64,000 bases of DNA from Artemisia argyi (GCA_030686995.1 CM060706.1:142747505-142811504); one strand, 5' to 3'. Shown: positions 45,550-57,532, counted from the stretch's first letter. Notes: generated from the sequence alone by a model not told the origin. Translations and numbers: made by a program.

Positions 45550-47042
45550 TAAGAATAGAAACCTTAATGGGCGGTTACACAAAGCTCTAATACTATCATC
45601 TAATAAATTTTCCTTGCATGGAAGAAAAATATTATCAAAAGAAAAGGAAATTCACAAGAATATGTCGTCCTTTTACAAATGTAACAAACTTATAAAAGAA
45701 AAATGGTCAAAGTAAAATATGAAAAACTGAACTTTTGGTCAATCCCGATTTTGCCCCTGCGAAATTTATGGCTGCTGGAAATTAACATTGAAACTGATAT
45801 TCATATTCATGGAAACAATCACTGGAAATTAACGGTGAAAACTAAATTAATAGGGATGGATTAATACACGCGCATCCCCTTTTGTTTTCTCTCTCTAAAA
45901 CCGGCTCCCACCGCCTATGCTTCATACCTCTCTCACACAAAAAGAACCCATAAACCCTGTCTTTGTTGCCTGAAAACCGCCGCCACCCTGGTCATCGTTC
46001 TCTCGGCTATAACGGTGGACTAGGTGGTTTTGTTGCTGGGTTTGATGTGTTTATTTGCGCTTTTCATTTAGATCTAGCTGGATCTATTATTGTAGACTGG
46101 TTGTGGATTTGTTTGGTTTTTGTAAACGGTTAAACCGCGAGAGTGTTGTCGATTGTGACATATGGTATTCGTGATGTTTCGGTTGTGTAGATATTTCGAT
46201 TGGCAAGGTTGTGTTTAGTGTTGTTTCAGTTTTGGTGGGTTTGGATTTGCGTTAATTGGTGGCTAAACTGATAACTGGCCGAAGGTTATGGTTGTTTGTT
46301 TCTCTTGGTTGTTAAACCGAGAGCTGGCCACCGGTTAGGGTGGTTTGTGTTTCACGTTTTTGGTTTTTGATGAAAAAGCGGGATCTAATGCCACTGATGG
46401 TTTTTCTATTTGTGGTAGAACCAGATCTGTGGTTTTGGTAGAAGAAGTATTTGTTGTTATGCTTGTGTTGTTGTTCGTGTCACCACTGTCCAAGTCGACT
46501 GGTAAAATAAGTCAATGAAAAATATCAAAAATGATGTCAAAGTTTCAGAATGGAGGAAAAATCAAAAGATGTCACAAATTATAAGATATATATCAATAAA
46601 AAAATATACGGTCAGTGCACCCTCACTTTTAACATGTGATTGGACTATCTTTTGGACAGCTAAAGATGTCTTAGATTTCAGATGACATATTTTTTTGAAA
46701 GACTCAAATATATGTATTTCACTTTAAAATAAAAAAGCATAGGTATTAAATACTACTAATGAAATATAAATGACATGTAATAGATGAAATTCTTATTCAC
46801 ATATATGCATATAGAATGACACTAAACTTTTAAAAAATGTTACGGATTAATGATTTATAGTATTGTTGGTGTGACATACCAAAGCCTGATGAATTACCAA
46901 AACATGGTGTGTTTTTAAACCCTTGACAATTTGGATATGACATATTTTGTATTCAAAAGTATATAAGAGTTGTTGATTAATGTTATTACTCTCTCCTTTT
47001 CAAAATTATTGTAACAAGAGACAAAAATCATGAAGTTTGATA

Positions 47043-47297
47043 CTCCTTCCGTCTCATATTAAATGTTCATGTTTGACTTTTCAAGTTTTTCTTTAGCAAC
47101 TTTGACCTTAAATATTTTTACTTGTATTATATAGTATTTGATAAAAATTATACGCAATGAAAATACATTTAAAACTTAATTCATTCATATATTTTGTATA
47201 AATTATTTTATTACACAAACAAAAATATTTAAGATCAAAGTTTAGAGAAAAATACCTTAAAAAATCAAACAGGACATTTAATATGGGACGGAGAGAG
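47043..47297. mobile_element. Stowaway/Mariner-type MITE in Helitron 1
   Basis: The terminal inverted repeat CTCCTTCCGTCTCATATTAA is matched at the far end by TTAATATGGGACGGAGAGAG, and TA is duplicated on both sides (47041-47042 and 47298-47299). These are the marks of Stowaway elements. Length 255 bp. Confidence 0.85.
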
Positions 47298-47348
47298 TAA
47301 AAGTGAGACCACTACAATTTTCAACCACTCAAAGAAAATATTCCTCAA

Positions 47349-47349
<1 letters not shown>

Positions 47350-47390
<41 letters not shown>
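47350..47390 (+). repeat. Poly-T tract
   Basis: About 40 uninterrupted T residues. It could be a reversed poly(A) from a retroposed sequence, but no retrogene is visible beside it. Confidence 0.9.
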
Positions 47391-47392
<2 letters not shown>

Positions 47393-47690
47393 TTATTTAA
47401 AATGTAAAAGTAGACAATTATTATAAGACATCTCAAAAAGAAAATGTTGACTATAATTTTGAAACGTGGGGAGTATAACTTTTTCATGGATGAATGTTTA
47501 TTAAATACGATGCTTAAATCTATTATTATTATAATTTTAATCGACTATTGTAACCTGAAACGAAGCTATTTGAAAAACAATGCAACAATGCCATCAGAAA
47601 AACATTGCACCATAAAACAATATTACCAGGAAATGATTCGTTTACGCTACAAAAACAATCTGTTGAAAAAATAATTCATCGTTGAAAATA

Positions 47691-47765
47691 GATACGGCTG
47701 CCGCCAAGCGCGGCTACTCGGCTAGATACCGCTGCCGCTAGGCGCGGGTACTCGGCTATATAAAG
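47691..47765 (+). repeat. Two tandem degenerate Helitron-type 3' ends
   Basis: Two similar blocks in a row, each of the form CTGCCGC(C/T)A(A/G)GCGCGG(C/G)TACTCGGCTA. They resemble the hairpin-plus-CTAG ends at 48096-48124 and suggest repeated insertion at the same site or use of several terminators. Confidence 0.5.
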
Positions 47766-48414
47766 GAAAACCAAAAAATTGAAAAAATTAGAAATGTTGA
47801 AAATGTATGTTTCAAAAGGAAACAATTAATACACATCGAAAATCGGGCTGACTCGGGACGTTTCAAAACCGGCGGTTTGACCCGGTTTAATTTGACCCAT
47901 TTTTTCAACCCAACCCGTCGAGTTGACCCGGTTTAAATTGACATGTTTTTCGACCGGAACGGTTCAATCGGTTGAACCATCCGGATCGAACCGGTTTCAA
48001 ACCATTATGTCTAATCCCCAACTTCAAACTTTTATTATTTTTCATTTATAACTCTTAAACTTTTTTTATCACGAAAACTATTGCTGCTATAAAATCCCGT
48101 TGCTATGCACGGGTACTCGTCTAGTGTAACTTAACGAATACACATTCCCAACGACGGAAATTTCTAGCTGAAAATAATTATAGTTGCGATGCAATATTAT
48201 CGTTAAGTGTTTTATGTAACTTTTATGACCCTAACTCTTTAATTTTGTGTTTAGTTTCGTTTTCCATATTAATCTCAGATAGCAGATACGAAATTCCTCA
48301 ATTTATAGAATATAATTGTTAGTTATACGATTATAGCATCACACAAACACAACAAAGATGGCAATACCTCTGGCAAAAACTTCAATGTCATTTAGGATTT
48401 TATTTATTTATTTA

Positions 48415-48493
48415 CTAGTTATAATACCCGCGTACGCGTGAGTTTTTTTTAATTTTTTTAATGATATATTTTTATTTCTTAAAAAACAAATAA

Positions 48494-48590
<97 letters not shown>

Positions 48591-48885
48591 ATTCATGATT
48601 TTTAATTATATTTGTTTATTATTAAAGATAATCATTTAAAAAATTTAATATTATTGTTAGTTGCATCTTATCTATATTTTTTTTATATATCTTCCACTTG
48701 TGTAGTATTGCATCTTATATATAATTTTTTGTTTTTATCTTCTACTTATGTAGTATATCAACAAAACTAATTTTTAAAATTTTAAATTAAAAAATAATAA
48801 TTAAAATATTACCTAATAAGGAAATATTTTTTTTTTCCGAAATACGAAAGTACCCACTAGGGGTTTTGTTTTATTATATAAAAGA
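48415..48885 (-). mobile_element. Short minus-strand Helitron-like element
   Basis: On the minus strand it runs from TCTTTTATATAATAAAAC (48885) to CGCGGGTATTATAACTAG (48415), followed by T. Both ends resemble common plant Helitron termini. The interior is almost all AT-rich and includes a (TA)n microsatellite at 48497-48587. Confidence 0.5.
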
Positions 48886-49742
48886 CTTTTTAAAACGACA
48901 AATATATATCTCACAATATATAACCACAAACTATCTCACATGTCCTACAAAATACTGAACCCAAAACCATTGGTTGGAGAGCTTCACACACAACAAGGGG
49001 TACCATTGGGACACAAGACCTTTGGTTGGAACAATAACTATATCAAAAAGAGAAAACATAGGTTATTTTATCAAATACATTAAATCTTTTATTCAAATTA
49101 CAAACTTACAAGATGAACATTTTAACAAATGAAGTGACTAAACCCAAAAAGATAAAATACTGTAATACATAGGCCTGGAATCCCGCGTGGGCCTGCTAAT
49201 GCCATATCAGTAACTATTTTCAGAAAGTTAGCATTCGGCCAAACCGGAACCAACTAGTGATCTTTCTCTATGTTCATCACATCAGCAGATCCAAAGTGTT
49301 ATAAGCATATTGATTGATTGTGGCCAAGTTAAATAAAGTAGTAAAAGGCGAAAGTGAGATGGTTATGTCCCCAACTAAAAGGTTGTGAATTCAAGTCCCG
49401 TCAATAGTTGATTCATGTTGTGCGAAAATTTATAAGTTATAATTGCGTGTAAAATTTGTCTTTGATATATAGTCGTAAAAAGTAAAGAACACTCATAATC
49501 CACCATCTGCATTTTTTTTTCTGGTTCAAAGTCAACGTACATGCATGACTTACATAAGAGAGAAATGTACTTGGAACTCGAAGAGTGAAACAATATTTCC
49601 ATATGAACAAGTAGAGCTAAATGTCGTTTACAACAACTATTTCTTTTTACAGAACGTGGGCCTAATTACGTGGCCTAAGATGTACCACTTCTCGTCCAGA
49701 AGTTGAAGAAAAGTAAGCAGCAGGGATCAAGTGCTTGTATAA
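48886..49742. other. Intergenic region 3' of ATG101
   Basis: No gene. At about 49345-49400 there is a possible tRNA-derived SINE fragment: an A-box-like GTGAGATGGTTATG followed after about 20 bases by a B-box-like GGTTGTGAATTCAAGTCCC. The 3'UTR and polyadenylation region of ATG101 must lie close to 49742. Confidence 0.45.
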
Positions 49743-52700
49743 TCAGCTGAGCATGGTAGGATGCCCAGTCTGGAGCATCTTCCTAAACATGTCCATCCCG
49801 AACGCTGAATCTGATGAACTAAAAATAAGGCAGCAGCCTGAAGATTAGCTAACGACCAACTTTAAACTCTTAGAACCATCCAAAAATTGTGATAAAAGTA
49901 TGCAGAATGCATGACAGTCAATAAATTTGGTCAAATTATGAGACACGGTTGTAATCTATACAACATAAAAAGAATAAGACAAAAAAGTGATCTCACCTTG
50001 AGATAGTAATTTCATAGGGAAATGAGACTCCCTCAACATTTGGTATTGGAGGGATGTGATCTTTCTTTTCATTTACAAATTTGATTATCTGAAATAAAAC
50101 TTCATGCAAAGCAGACTCGAGCGATGCCCTTCGAGCACTTCTCTCCTCGGATGCACTTTCTGTACATAGTAAAACAATTGGAAAGTTTAAAACATGTGTT
50201 ACAAACATACAATTTATTTTGGTACTTAAATACTACAATGAATAAGCCAATAACTAATAACTATACCTCCAGGGTCTACAACCAATTTAGAGTAATGTGT
50301 TTTGCCAGAATGTGGTTTGGGGTGTTGGGCAACATTCAAATTTATGTACCACTGCTCCCAGTATAAGTGTTCAACTTTGTGGGTAAACCAACTTGCCTGT
50401 TTGTTCTTTACTTCGAAGAAAGACAAACATATCTGCATCATTAACATATACATCAGAGTCATGGCCTCATTAAGAGAAGTGATCGATGACAAGTAAATAA
50501 GTTAAATGCTGAGCATAGGTAAAATTGTAAAAAACAGAAGCTAAAATGCTCATTCAATCATAATTGGAAGTCACTTGCAAGGACAATAAATATTTAGGTA
50601 AAACACACACAAAAAAAAAATAATAAATAAAAAATAAATAAATAAATAAATCATAATCAAACTTGAGTACTTTAAGAAGATAATAATAGCACCCATGAGG
50701 GCTTCCTTCAAATGCGTGAATATTTAGTTGTCAAAACGAGAATCATTGAATTGTTTTTTAACAAGCAAAAGGGAAAAACTCCAATTTTCATCATAAGCAC
50801 CAATCCGTAACATTGCTTTATTGACTGGATCAAACAGCGCAAGCAAAGCTACTAATTGTTCCCTAAATTAATATCCCAAGGCAGCTTATGAAGCTTTGGA
50901 TCTTACAGAGTCTCAATATAGCATTAATAATTGTGAAAAGAGTGGCATTTTAAATGTAAATGGCCATTTATGTGAGTTTTATAAGTACCACATCTGTATT
51001 TGGAACTCGTTAGCCTGAGTGCTTCTTGAAAGGGTGACTCATAGCAAAATGGAAAGTACTGAGTAGAACGAATTTACAACAAACTTTGAACTTCTGATCA
51101 CTCACTAAATTAAAACGGAAACTAGCAGATGAAAATTCTTACCTGATTCTTCTTGTTTGGGTACTTCTCTACCCTATCAATGAACTGATCGATCTTCTCA
51201 TCTACTTTTTTCTCAAGCGCTGCATCACCACACTGCACCTGCAAAAAGATGCATCCAACATTAAGTAATATGGATTCTAGGATGCAATATTAAACCCTGT
51301 GTTTGTAAATACATTTATGGATGAAGTTACAAACAAACATGAAATTCACATAATATGCAATGGGACAGGCTGTCAAGTAATAATTATTAATTCAATGGAG
51401 AAAAAGCAACAGTTTGGCCAAGAGGCTTTTATGATGTCAAACTATACAAAAGCTTGTCCAAATATTTGCAAACAATGTTTTCTTTCGATAAATAATAGAT
51501 CCCAAAGTCCTCGGATGCTAACACATGTCACTCAAACATGATTTTGACCTTTGAACATATTCTAGCAACTGACAGCATGAAAATGTTACCACATACATAC
51601 AATCATCAATTCGTTTAGCAATTGACATGACACATTCTGAAACAAACAAATTAGATTATAACTTGGTTGGTTCATCGGTTCATCCTTAAACGGGAAATCG
51701 AGGGAACATCTCACAACATACGAAGTTTACAAGAACACATATTCAGATCTGAATACCTTTAGTTGGTTTCAATGATCTTCCTCAGTCCCAAGCAAAAACA
51801 GAAGGCATCTTGTGGTATAACACAATTAAAAAGATCTACCTTTGCACAACATCTCCATCTAAATGATCATACTTTTAAAATAAAATTAGGTGCATCATAT
51901 AACGGCATAGAAATTACTTACATATGTAATTTCAAATAGTTCCAAATCAACGTCTTTGGGCCGCACCAGGCCTAAAGCTCTGTGAAAGAAAATTGTGTGC
52001 AGGATGCCTGCAAACAATTTAGAATTGTTTTTACAGCGTGTAATGTGAATGTCATTTGCCAACTAGAGAGATGTAGCGTAGAACTATAACACTTAAATGG
52101 ATACAAAAAACATTAAATTAGAATAACACAGAACAAGACAAATTTCTGTCAATGACAAACCATGAATACAAATGCTGTTATATAATCATAAGAAAAAAGT
52201 AAATATAAAACGGACAATTAATTAACAATCATCCAAACATAATGATTAGCACAGATGTTTGTCTACCACTAGAAAACGAACCAAAACACACGCACTCAAA
52301 CAAAGCACTAATGCATCAATCACAGTCAATAACCATAAGAAGTTCACTACATTCTAAGCAACCCTAAACAACAAGATAGCAGTTTCGGTGTGCAATCTTC
52401 AAATCCTAATTCGACAAGCGGATTGAAGTAACTATGTGTACTTAAACACCCAGCCACCCAGGGTGGCCAAGTCGGTAAAAGCTTGTAACTAAACAGGTAG
52501 ACGGGTGATGTTTTCTCAATTCAGGTTACCCGGGGAGTGTGAGGCGAGTCTTTGACTTAAATGTACGCAGCCTAACCGAGGTTATTTGTGACTGTCCCAA
52601 CCCTTTCCTACGGCATTACCCCAAGATGCATATCTAGTGAGGTTTTGTCCTCCTCACCACTAAGCCACCTTACTAAAAGCTTGTAACTATAATCACTAAA

Positions 52701-53118
52701 ATGCGAAAGGTCTCAAATTCGAATCCATAACCTTAAATTCGCCGCGCTAACCTCTATAGGAAAAGGCTTTAACCGGGTTTAGTGTCCCGTGGATTATTCG
52801 ACCAAAACACCCAAAATCATCCAACTTAGAAACCTCGAAATACATGATCATCTAACATCTTTAACCCTAACAGAGTTTAAATTACTAAAAAACAAATTGA
52901 CCCCTAAAACAAAACACGAAAACAATACTAAAATATAGATCTAAATATAATCCACGTAAGCAGCTTACATCGAAGAACTTCACGTATTTCAAAATACTCC
53001 ACATCCTGCAAAAACATAAAAAACAAATTTTTATAAAAGTAAAAAAGAAACAATATAAATAAATGATGCTTAAGAAATAAAGTACCAGTTCTTTGAGTTG
53101 ACAAACTTCACAGTTCAT
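49743..53118 (-). CDS. ATG101: ATG101, autophagy-related protein 101 (complete, 7 exons)
   Basis: Coding exons on the minus strand: 53086-53118, 52969-53005, 51922-52007, 51143-51238, 50267-50432, 49997-50159, 49743-49818. All introns are GT-AG and the join gives 218 residues with no stop, the usual length in plants. The protein starts MNCEVCQLKEL and contains EYFEIREVLRCILHTIFFHR, VDLELFEITYVQCGD, DEKIDQFIDRVEKYPNKKNQ, VEHLYWEQWYINLNVAQHP, EKKDHIPPIPNVEGVSFPYE and MDMFRKMLQTGHPTMLS, all highly conserved in plant ATG101. It is a HORMA-domain subunit of the ATG1-ATG13 kinase complex that starts autophagosome formation; it stabilises ATG13. The WF-finger equivalent is Trp99-Phe100 (ASWFTHK). 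It is the only housekeeping gene in this part of the window and is apparently intact and functional. Confidence 0.95.
50609..50652. repeat. A-rich (AAAT)n simple repeat in ATG101 intron 4
   Basis: A run of A followed by about ten AAAT units, in the intron between exons 4 and 5. Confidence 0.85.
52452..52800 (+). mobile_element. tRNA-derived SINE-like sequence(s) in ATG101 intron 2
   Basis: TGGCCAAGTCGG (52464-52475) fits the RNA polymerase III A box, and TCAAATTCGAATCC (52713-52726) fits the B box. AAAAGCTTGTAACT occurs after both the first A box and a second partial copy at about 52674, so two SINE fragments may be fused. It lies between exons 2 and 3, on the strand opposite to ATG101. Confidence 0.5.
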
Positions 53119-53508
53119 AGTGTTGGTTCGATGATTTGTGAAGGTGGGTGGGTGGGTTTGTTTGATATTGGAGAACACGGTTTGTTGAGAGTTTAATGTA
53201 AAAGGTTTACGGATTACACGTTGTTGTTGTTTGTTGGATTTGGATTTCGATCCGTTCGGTTCAAGTAACTTTTCTTTACTTTTGTTTTTGTTTTCTTTTT
53301 TCGGATAATACTCCTTTTTAAGTATTTCTTGTTTATCAAATACTCCGTACTTAATAGTAGGTTTTAATTATGGGAAATGACACATATCTATACTAATTAC
53401 TACTACACATTATCTTAAAGTTTAAAAAGTAAGTAATGTTGTTTTATTTATAAAAGTTAACGTGATTTATACAAATTTTAAATTATTAATTATAATTTAA
53501 ACAACTAA
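53119..53508. other. ATG101 upstream region
   Basis: GT- and T-rich sequence with the 5'UTR and presumably the promoter of ATG101 (minus strand). No clear TATA box is seen near the start, as is common for constitutive genes. Confidence 0.4.
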
Positions 53509-53940
53509 GGGCGTGTTTGGTATGCTCGCATGAACAGGGACGGACTCAGGATTTTTGAAAGGGTGTTGCACAAAATATTTTTTTATGACTATGAGTACTA
53601 AAGTTGTCCGATAAAGAATTTATTAGGTAAAATTGGGTGTTGCACGAGCCCAGAAAATCATATTTTATAAAAAAATTTACTCTTCGTGAACTAAAATTGA
53701 GCCACACCCGGCTCCTATGTAGGTCTGTCCATGCGCATGAATGACAATTGGTATGAGTTTGATAGTAGTGGTGGGTCCCTCACCTATGAAAGATCAATAC
53801 CTATGTCTCTTGATGTATATGGAGTATAGATTATATTTATCATTCATTACCATAGTGGTGGGCTCATCATCTTAAACAAACACCTTGAATAACTTTCATA
53901 GTTATAGCCACATTCCCATAGTAGGATATCAAACACACCC
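53509..53940. mobile_element. Tourist-like MITE interrupted by a hAT-like MITE
   Basis: The ends GGGCGTGTTTGGTAT and, inverted, GGGTGTGTTTGATAT, with TAA on both sides (53506-53508 and 53941-53943), fit PIF/Harbinger Tourist elements. Without the nested insertion it is about 225 bp. Confidence 0.75.
53535..53733. mobile_element. 199-bp hAT-like MITE nested in the Tourist MITE
   Basis: Starts CAGGGACGGACTCAGGA and ends GGTCTGTCCATG (imperfect inverted repeat). It is flanked by the 8-bp duplication CGCATGAA (53527-53534 and 53734-53741), which is diagnostic of hAT insertion. Confidence 0.75.
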
Positions 53941-53969
53941 TAACTTTATTCATTCCCACCTACTGCATA

Positions 53970-53970
53970 T

Positions 53971-54038
<68 letters not shown>
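53970..54038. repeat. (TA)n microsatellite
   Basis: About 68 bases of uninterrupted TA, directly after the Tourist MITE. Confidence 0.95.
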
Positions 54039-54040
<2 letters not shown>

Positions 54041-54696
54041 CACACAAATTAACACTATTAAATACTATCGTCGCACGAGTAATTATCTGATGTCTTTAAA
54101 ACTTTCTATCTCATAGTTTCAATGTTTTAACCTCATAAATCATGATACAAAGTATTAGTTTTGAAATAAGTGTTTATTTTTAATTTTTAAGAAATTTTAT
54201 TATCTATGAGATATTATTTCATTCATTAAAGTTATTATTCATAAGTTAAAATACAAAGTGGCAATTGTTTTCAGACATTTTAAAATAGCAATGTAAACAT
54301 TTATTTTAACAATTTGATAGATTGGAGTATAATATATGTACCCTATAAATTATACACTATTGTAGCAAATACCTTTTGTTGAGGTATCAAAAGAGTTGAC
54401 TCTACATTTTATGTTCTTAACTTTAGGGGTGTAAACGAGTCAAGTCGAGCCAGTACTGCCAAGCTCGAGATCGACTCAAATACTAAAACTCGAGCTCGAA
54501 ACTCGATTCGACCTTAGTCGAGCTCGAAACTCAATTCGACCTCGGTCGAGCTCGACTCGTTAGATAAAACTCGAGCTCGATTATTTTCACATGTAAGGCT
54601 CAAACTAGATGAATACTCGACATATCAAGCTCGGCTCGACTCAATTTGTATAAAAATTAAGTAAATGTATCTTAACTACTTATAATGTAGATTTAG

Positions 54697-56033
54697 TCAA
54701 AGGGGAAAAGTGGAAAACTGAATTTTCAGTCAATCTCCATTTTGCCCTTCTATACTACAAGGGTGAGAGAAAATGAATTGTGTAATTAATGCTCTTATTA
54801 AAACAACCCATAACTTAAAATTACAATAATTTATTCATATGGTACAACCAATTAAAAGCATCTATATCAAATTAAAAACAATCAATTAAAACACCCCTTA
54901 CTAAAAAAAGTACAATAAAATTTTCACAATATACAATTTAAACAAGCTACAACATAATATAAAATATAAAATAATTAAACACACTAATTAATGTTATTTT
55001 TAAAACACCCTAAAATGAAAAGTATATGTTATTATACACATTATACAAATTAATAAAACACACAAAACTTTATACAAGCTAACAAGTTGATGTTGCATAT
55101 AGTTTTGAAAACTAGACCGGACCAACGAGTTCAACTGGGAAAAACATATAGTTTTGAAAACTGGACACGACGGGTTCAGTTATTAAAAGCATGACTCGGT
55201 TTAAATCGACCCATTTTTCGACCGAAACGGTTCAACCGGGTTTCAAAACATTATGTTGACATGAGCTTAAGTATCAAAGTCAATAAGTCAACAAAGTCAA
55301 TAAGTCAATAAGTCAACACATTTAATCCCTAAATCTTCAAACTTTTATTAGAGGTGGCAAAACGGGCGGGCACGGGCACGGGCTAAAATGGCACGGGTTA
55401 AAACGGGCACGGGCTAAACGGATAAATTATAAATCGGGTCAAACGGGCACGGGCTAAAACGAGCAAATTATAATTCAACTATTAAAAACATTCGGAACAG
55501 TCCTAAAAACCCCTTTAATTCATCTTGTAAAAAAGGATCAAGCATTTAAGTCTTAACTATATTTAATTATTTTTTCTTAAAAAAAAATAGAGTATTAAAT
55601 GAATAAAAATGCAACTAATTAAATATATCTATCAATTAATTAGAGTATTAAATAATTATGCATAAAATAGTTAATAAATGAGATAAATTAAAATTAAAAT
55701 AGTTGGAATGTTTTATAGTTACCAGTGACAAGTGAATTGGTCGGAAAAAAAATGAGAGTAATTGCTTGAAAGTTGAATTGTGTGATTCGAAAGCCCATCT
55801 AATAATATCTGTTTTTATCTTTTGCCTGTAAGAGTCCATCAAATAAATGCAAGGGGGCAAAAAATGCCCCAAACTTTTAAAAAAGTGTCAAAAATCGCCC
55901 AAACATTACAAATTGGGCAAGATTTGCCACCCCTAACTTTTATTATTTTTCATTTATAACCCATAAACTTTCTTTTATCACTAAACGATCTGTCGTTATA
56001 AAATCCCGTTGCTATGCACGGGTATTCGTCTAG
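54697..56033 (+). mobile_element. Helitron-like element 2
   Basis: The 3' end has the hairpin CCCGT-TGCTATGC-ACGGG (56005-56022) and CTAG (56030-56033), followed by T. It is the same family as element 1, sharing start-proximal sequence (TCAAAG...ATTTTGCCC) and about 300 bp before the 3' end, including CGACCG(A/G)AACGGTTCAA. It has no ORF. It lies within another element and itself carries a MULE-type MITE. Confidence 0.65.
55351..55934. mobile_element. Mutator-type MITE nested in Helitron 2
   Basis: The 11-bp duplication AACTTTTATTA (55340-55350 and 55935-55945) flanks a segment starting GAGGTGGCAAA and ending TTTGCCACCCCT. The matching part of Helitron 1 near 48030 has the site once and uninterrupted. 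A 9-11 bp TSD points to Mutator-like elements. The left part contains a GGGCACGGGCTAAAA short tandem repeat. Confidence 0.8.
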
Positions 56034-56140
56034 TGTATATAAAAAAGAAAAAAAATGTAATTTAGTTGAAGCTCGATAAGGCTCGCGAGCTTCACGAGTC
56101 GATTCTGAGTAGTTCGCGGGTTGTCTCGTCTTGTTTACAG

Positions 56141-56590
56141 TGTTACTTATCTCTTATTATCCCAATTATTTTGTATGGCAAAGAACAAATAAAAAGGTAT
56201 TATCTCTAAGGGTGTGTTTGTTTGGGCTCTTTTGGATTTGAGTAATACAATCAAAGAAATAGTATTTGTTTGGTATGTGAGTATATGTTTTGAATTAGTA
56301 TTTGATACCTCCTGCTATGGTGTTTCACAAAATCACTCGAACCATATGGCTTTCCTGACAATATATGTACCTTTTTCTTGAAAGTGGGACTTACTATATT
56401 ACATTGGTTTCTAATATATGCATTTGCAAATTGTTTTCGTATTATAAATTGGTTTTTTAATTGATGGTGAGACCTTATTATATTATTTTATATAAAAATA
56501 ATAGTAATAAAACACAATGTCAACTCTTATCCCCAAACATAAAACAAACAACTTTTAATACAAATTCAAATTCATATATAAATCTTAATT
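56141..56590. other. Intergenic sequence, no gene
   Basis: AT-rich. A GGGTGTGTTTG start preceded by TAA at about 56207 resembles a Tourist end, but no partner was found. A 126-codon frame at 56461-56841 runs into the direct repeat and is not supported as a gene. Confidence 0.4.
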
Positions 56591-57532
56591 CCACTCGAGT
56601 AAAGCCCATGAACATGAGCCCAACATGGCCAGAGTCTAACAAAAGGCCTGAGAATTACTTTCTCATGCAAAGTCAAAGCCTACCTAATAAGCATATCCAG
56701 GCGAACGATACACTTGGCAAAACTCACCAGGACCGTTGGGACGATCACCACGTTCTCTCCTCACTCCTTCCCTTGATAATCATCACGTGGACCATCAAAT
56801 TGTCTTTACGAGTTCTCACAACCTTAAAGGATCTCCTATAAATACTTGACCATTTATCCGAAATGGTCCAAGCTAATCCCAAGCAAAATACGCCAGGCCA
56901 GGGATACGCAGGCTTCACAACCACTCAGTCTTTACAATAACTCCTGACAGATACCAACATTAAGAACTGTATGCACATTCAATATAGCAGTCTTGGAAAT
57001 GAAAATATTCTCCGAACATCACATCAAAAGACCCTGTTATCTCAAATATCCAGGCTGCCATGAAACAAGTAAGCCTCCCTAGATCCAGGAAGACATATCG
57101 TGAGAATCCCAAGGGACCTCATCTTTTTAGCATGAGTCAATCATCGAATTTCCCTGAAACTAGTCAAATACACTTTTGGACTTTGATAGCGTATAGGACC
57201 TTCAAGCCACTCGACTAAGGCCCATACATTCCAGAATCGACCTTAACATAAGCCCAACAGGGCCGGAGTCTGACAAAAGGCCTCGGAAATACTTTCCCAG
57301 ACAAAATCAAAAGCATGCTTGATAAACACATCCAGGCGAACGGTACGCCTAGTAAAACTCGCCAAGACCGTTGGGACGAGCACCACGTGCTCTCCTCACT
57401 CCTTCCCTCGATGATCACCACGTGAACCATCATATTGCCTTTATGGGTCCTCACAACCCTAAAGGACCTCCTATAAATACTTGACCATTTCCCCGAAATG
57501 GTACAAGCTAATCCCAAGCAAAATACGCCAGG
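56591..57532 (+). repeat. Promoter-like direct repeat pair (56591-56900 and 57207-57532)
   Basis: The two copies of about 310-325 bp align from CCACTCGA(G/C)TAA to AAAATACGCCAGGC. Each contains a G-box (CACGTG) region and, after about 70 bp, CCTATAAATACTTGACC (TATA at 56837-56844 and 57472-57479) followed by AAGCTAATCCCAAGCAAAAT. This is how a pair of LTR U3/R regions around a very short interior, or a tandemly duplicated promoter, would look. I found no clean TG...CA borders. Confidence 0.6.

Larger units (their letters stand above)
45707..48124 (+). mobile_element. Helitron-like element 1
   Basis: The 3' end has the hairpin CCCGT-TGCTATGC-ACGGG (48096-48113), then TACTCGT and CTAG (48121-48124), followed by T. 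The 5' end is placed at TCAAAG (45707) because the next 45 bases resemble the start of element 2 at 54697 (both have AAAACTGAA...GTCAATC...ATTTTGCCC). The base before TC is G rather than the preferred A, so the 5' border is uncertain. The interior at 45890-46480 looks like the CT-rich leader of a plant gene, possibly captured. No Rep/helicase ORF, so it is non-autonomous. Confidence 0.6.
54426..56140. mobile_element. MITE-like element split by Helitron 2
   Basis: The left end GGGGTGTAAACGAGTC is followed by many CTCGAGCTCGA palindromes. The right end, after the Helitron, again has GCTCGCGAGC-type repeats and closes with TCTTGTTTACAG, which inverted reads CTGTAAACAAGA. The shared TGTAAACRAG and the matching interior show that both sides belong to one element of about 380 bp. 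I could not define a TSD. Confidence 0.55.

Noticed and set aside
52885..53178. 97-codon minus-strand frame around the ATG101 start
   Set aside because: Only 53086-53118 is coding; the remainder is leader and intron 1, as the splice donor and homology show.
56461..56841. 126-codon plus-strand frame
   Set aside because: Starts in AT-rich sequence and crosses the promoter-like repeat; the equivalent frame is not kept in the second copy.
57215..57517. 100-codon minus-strand frame
   Set aside because: Antisense to the promoter-like repeat and not conserved in the other copy.
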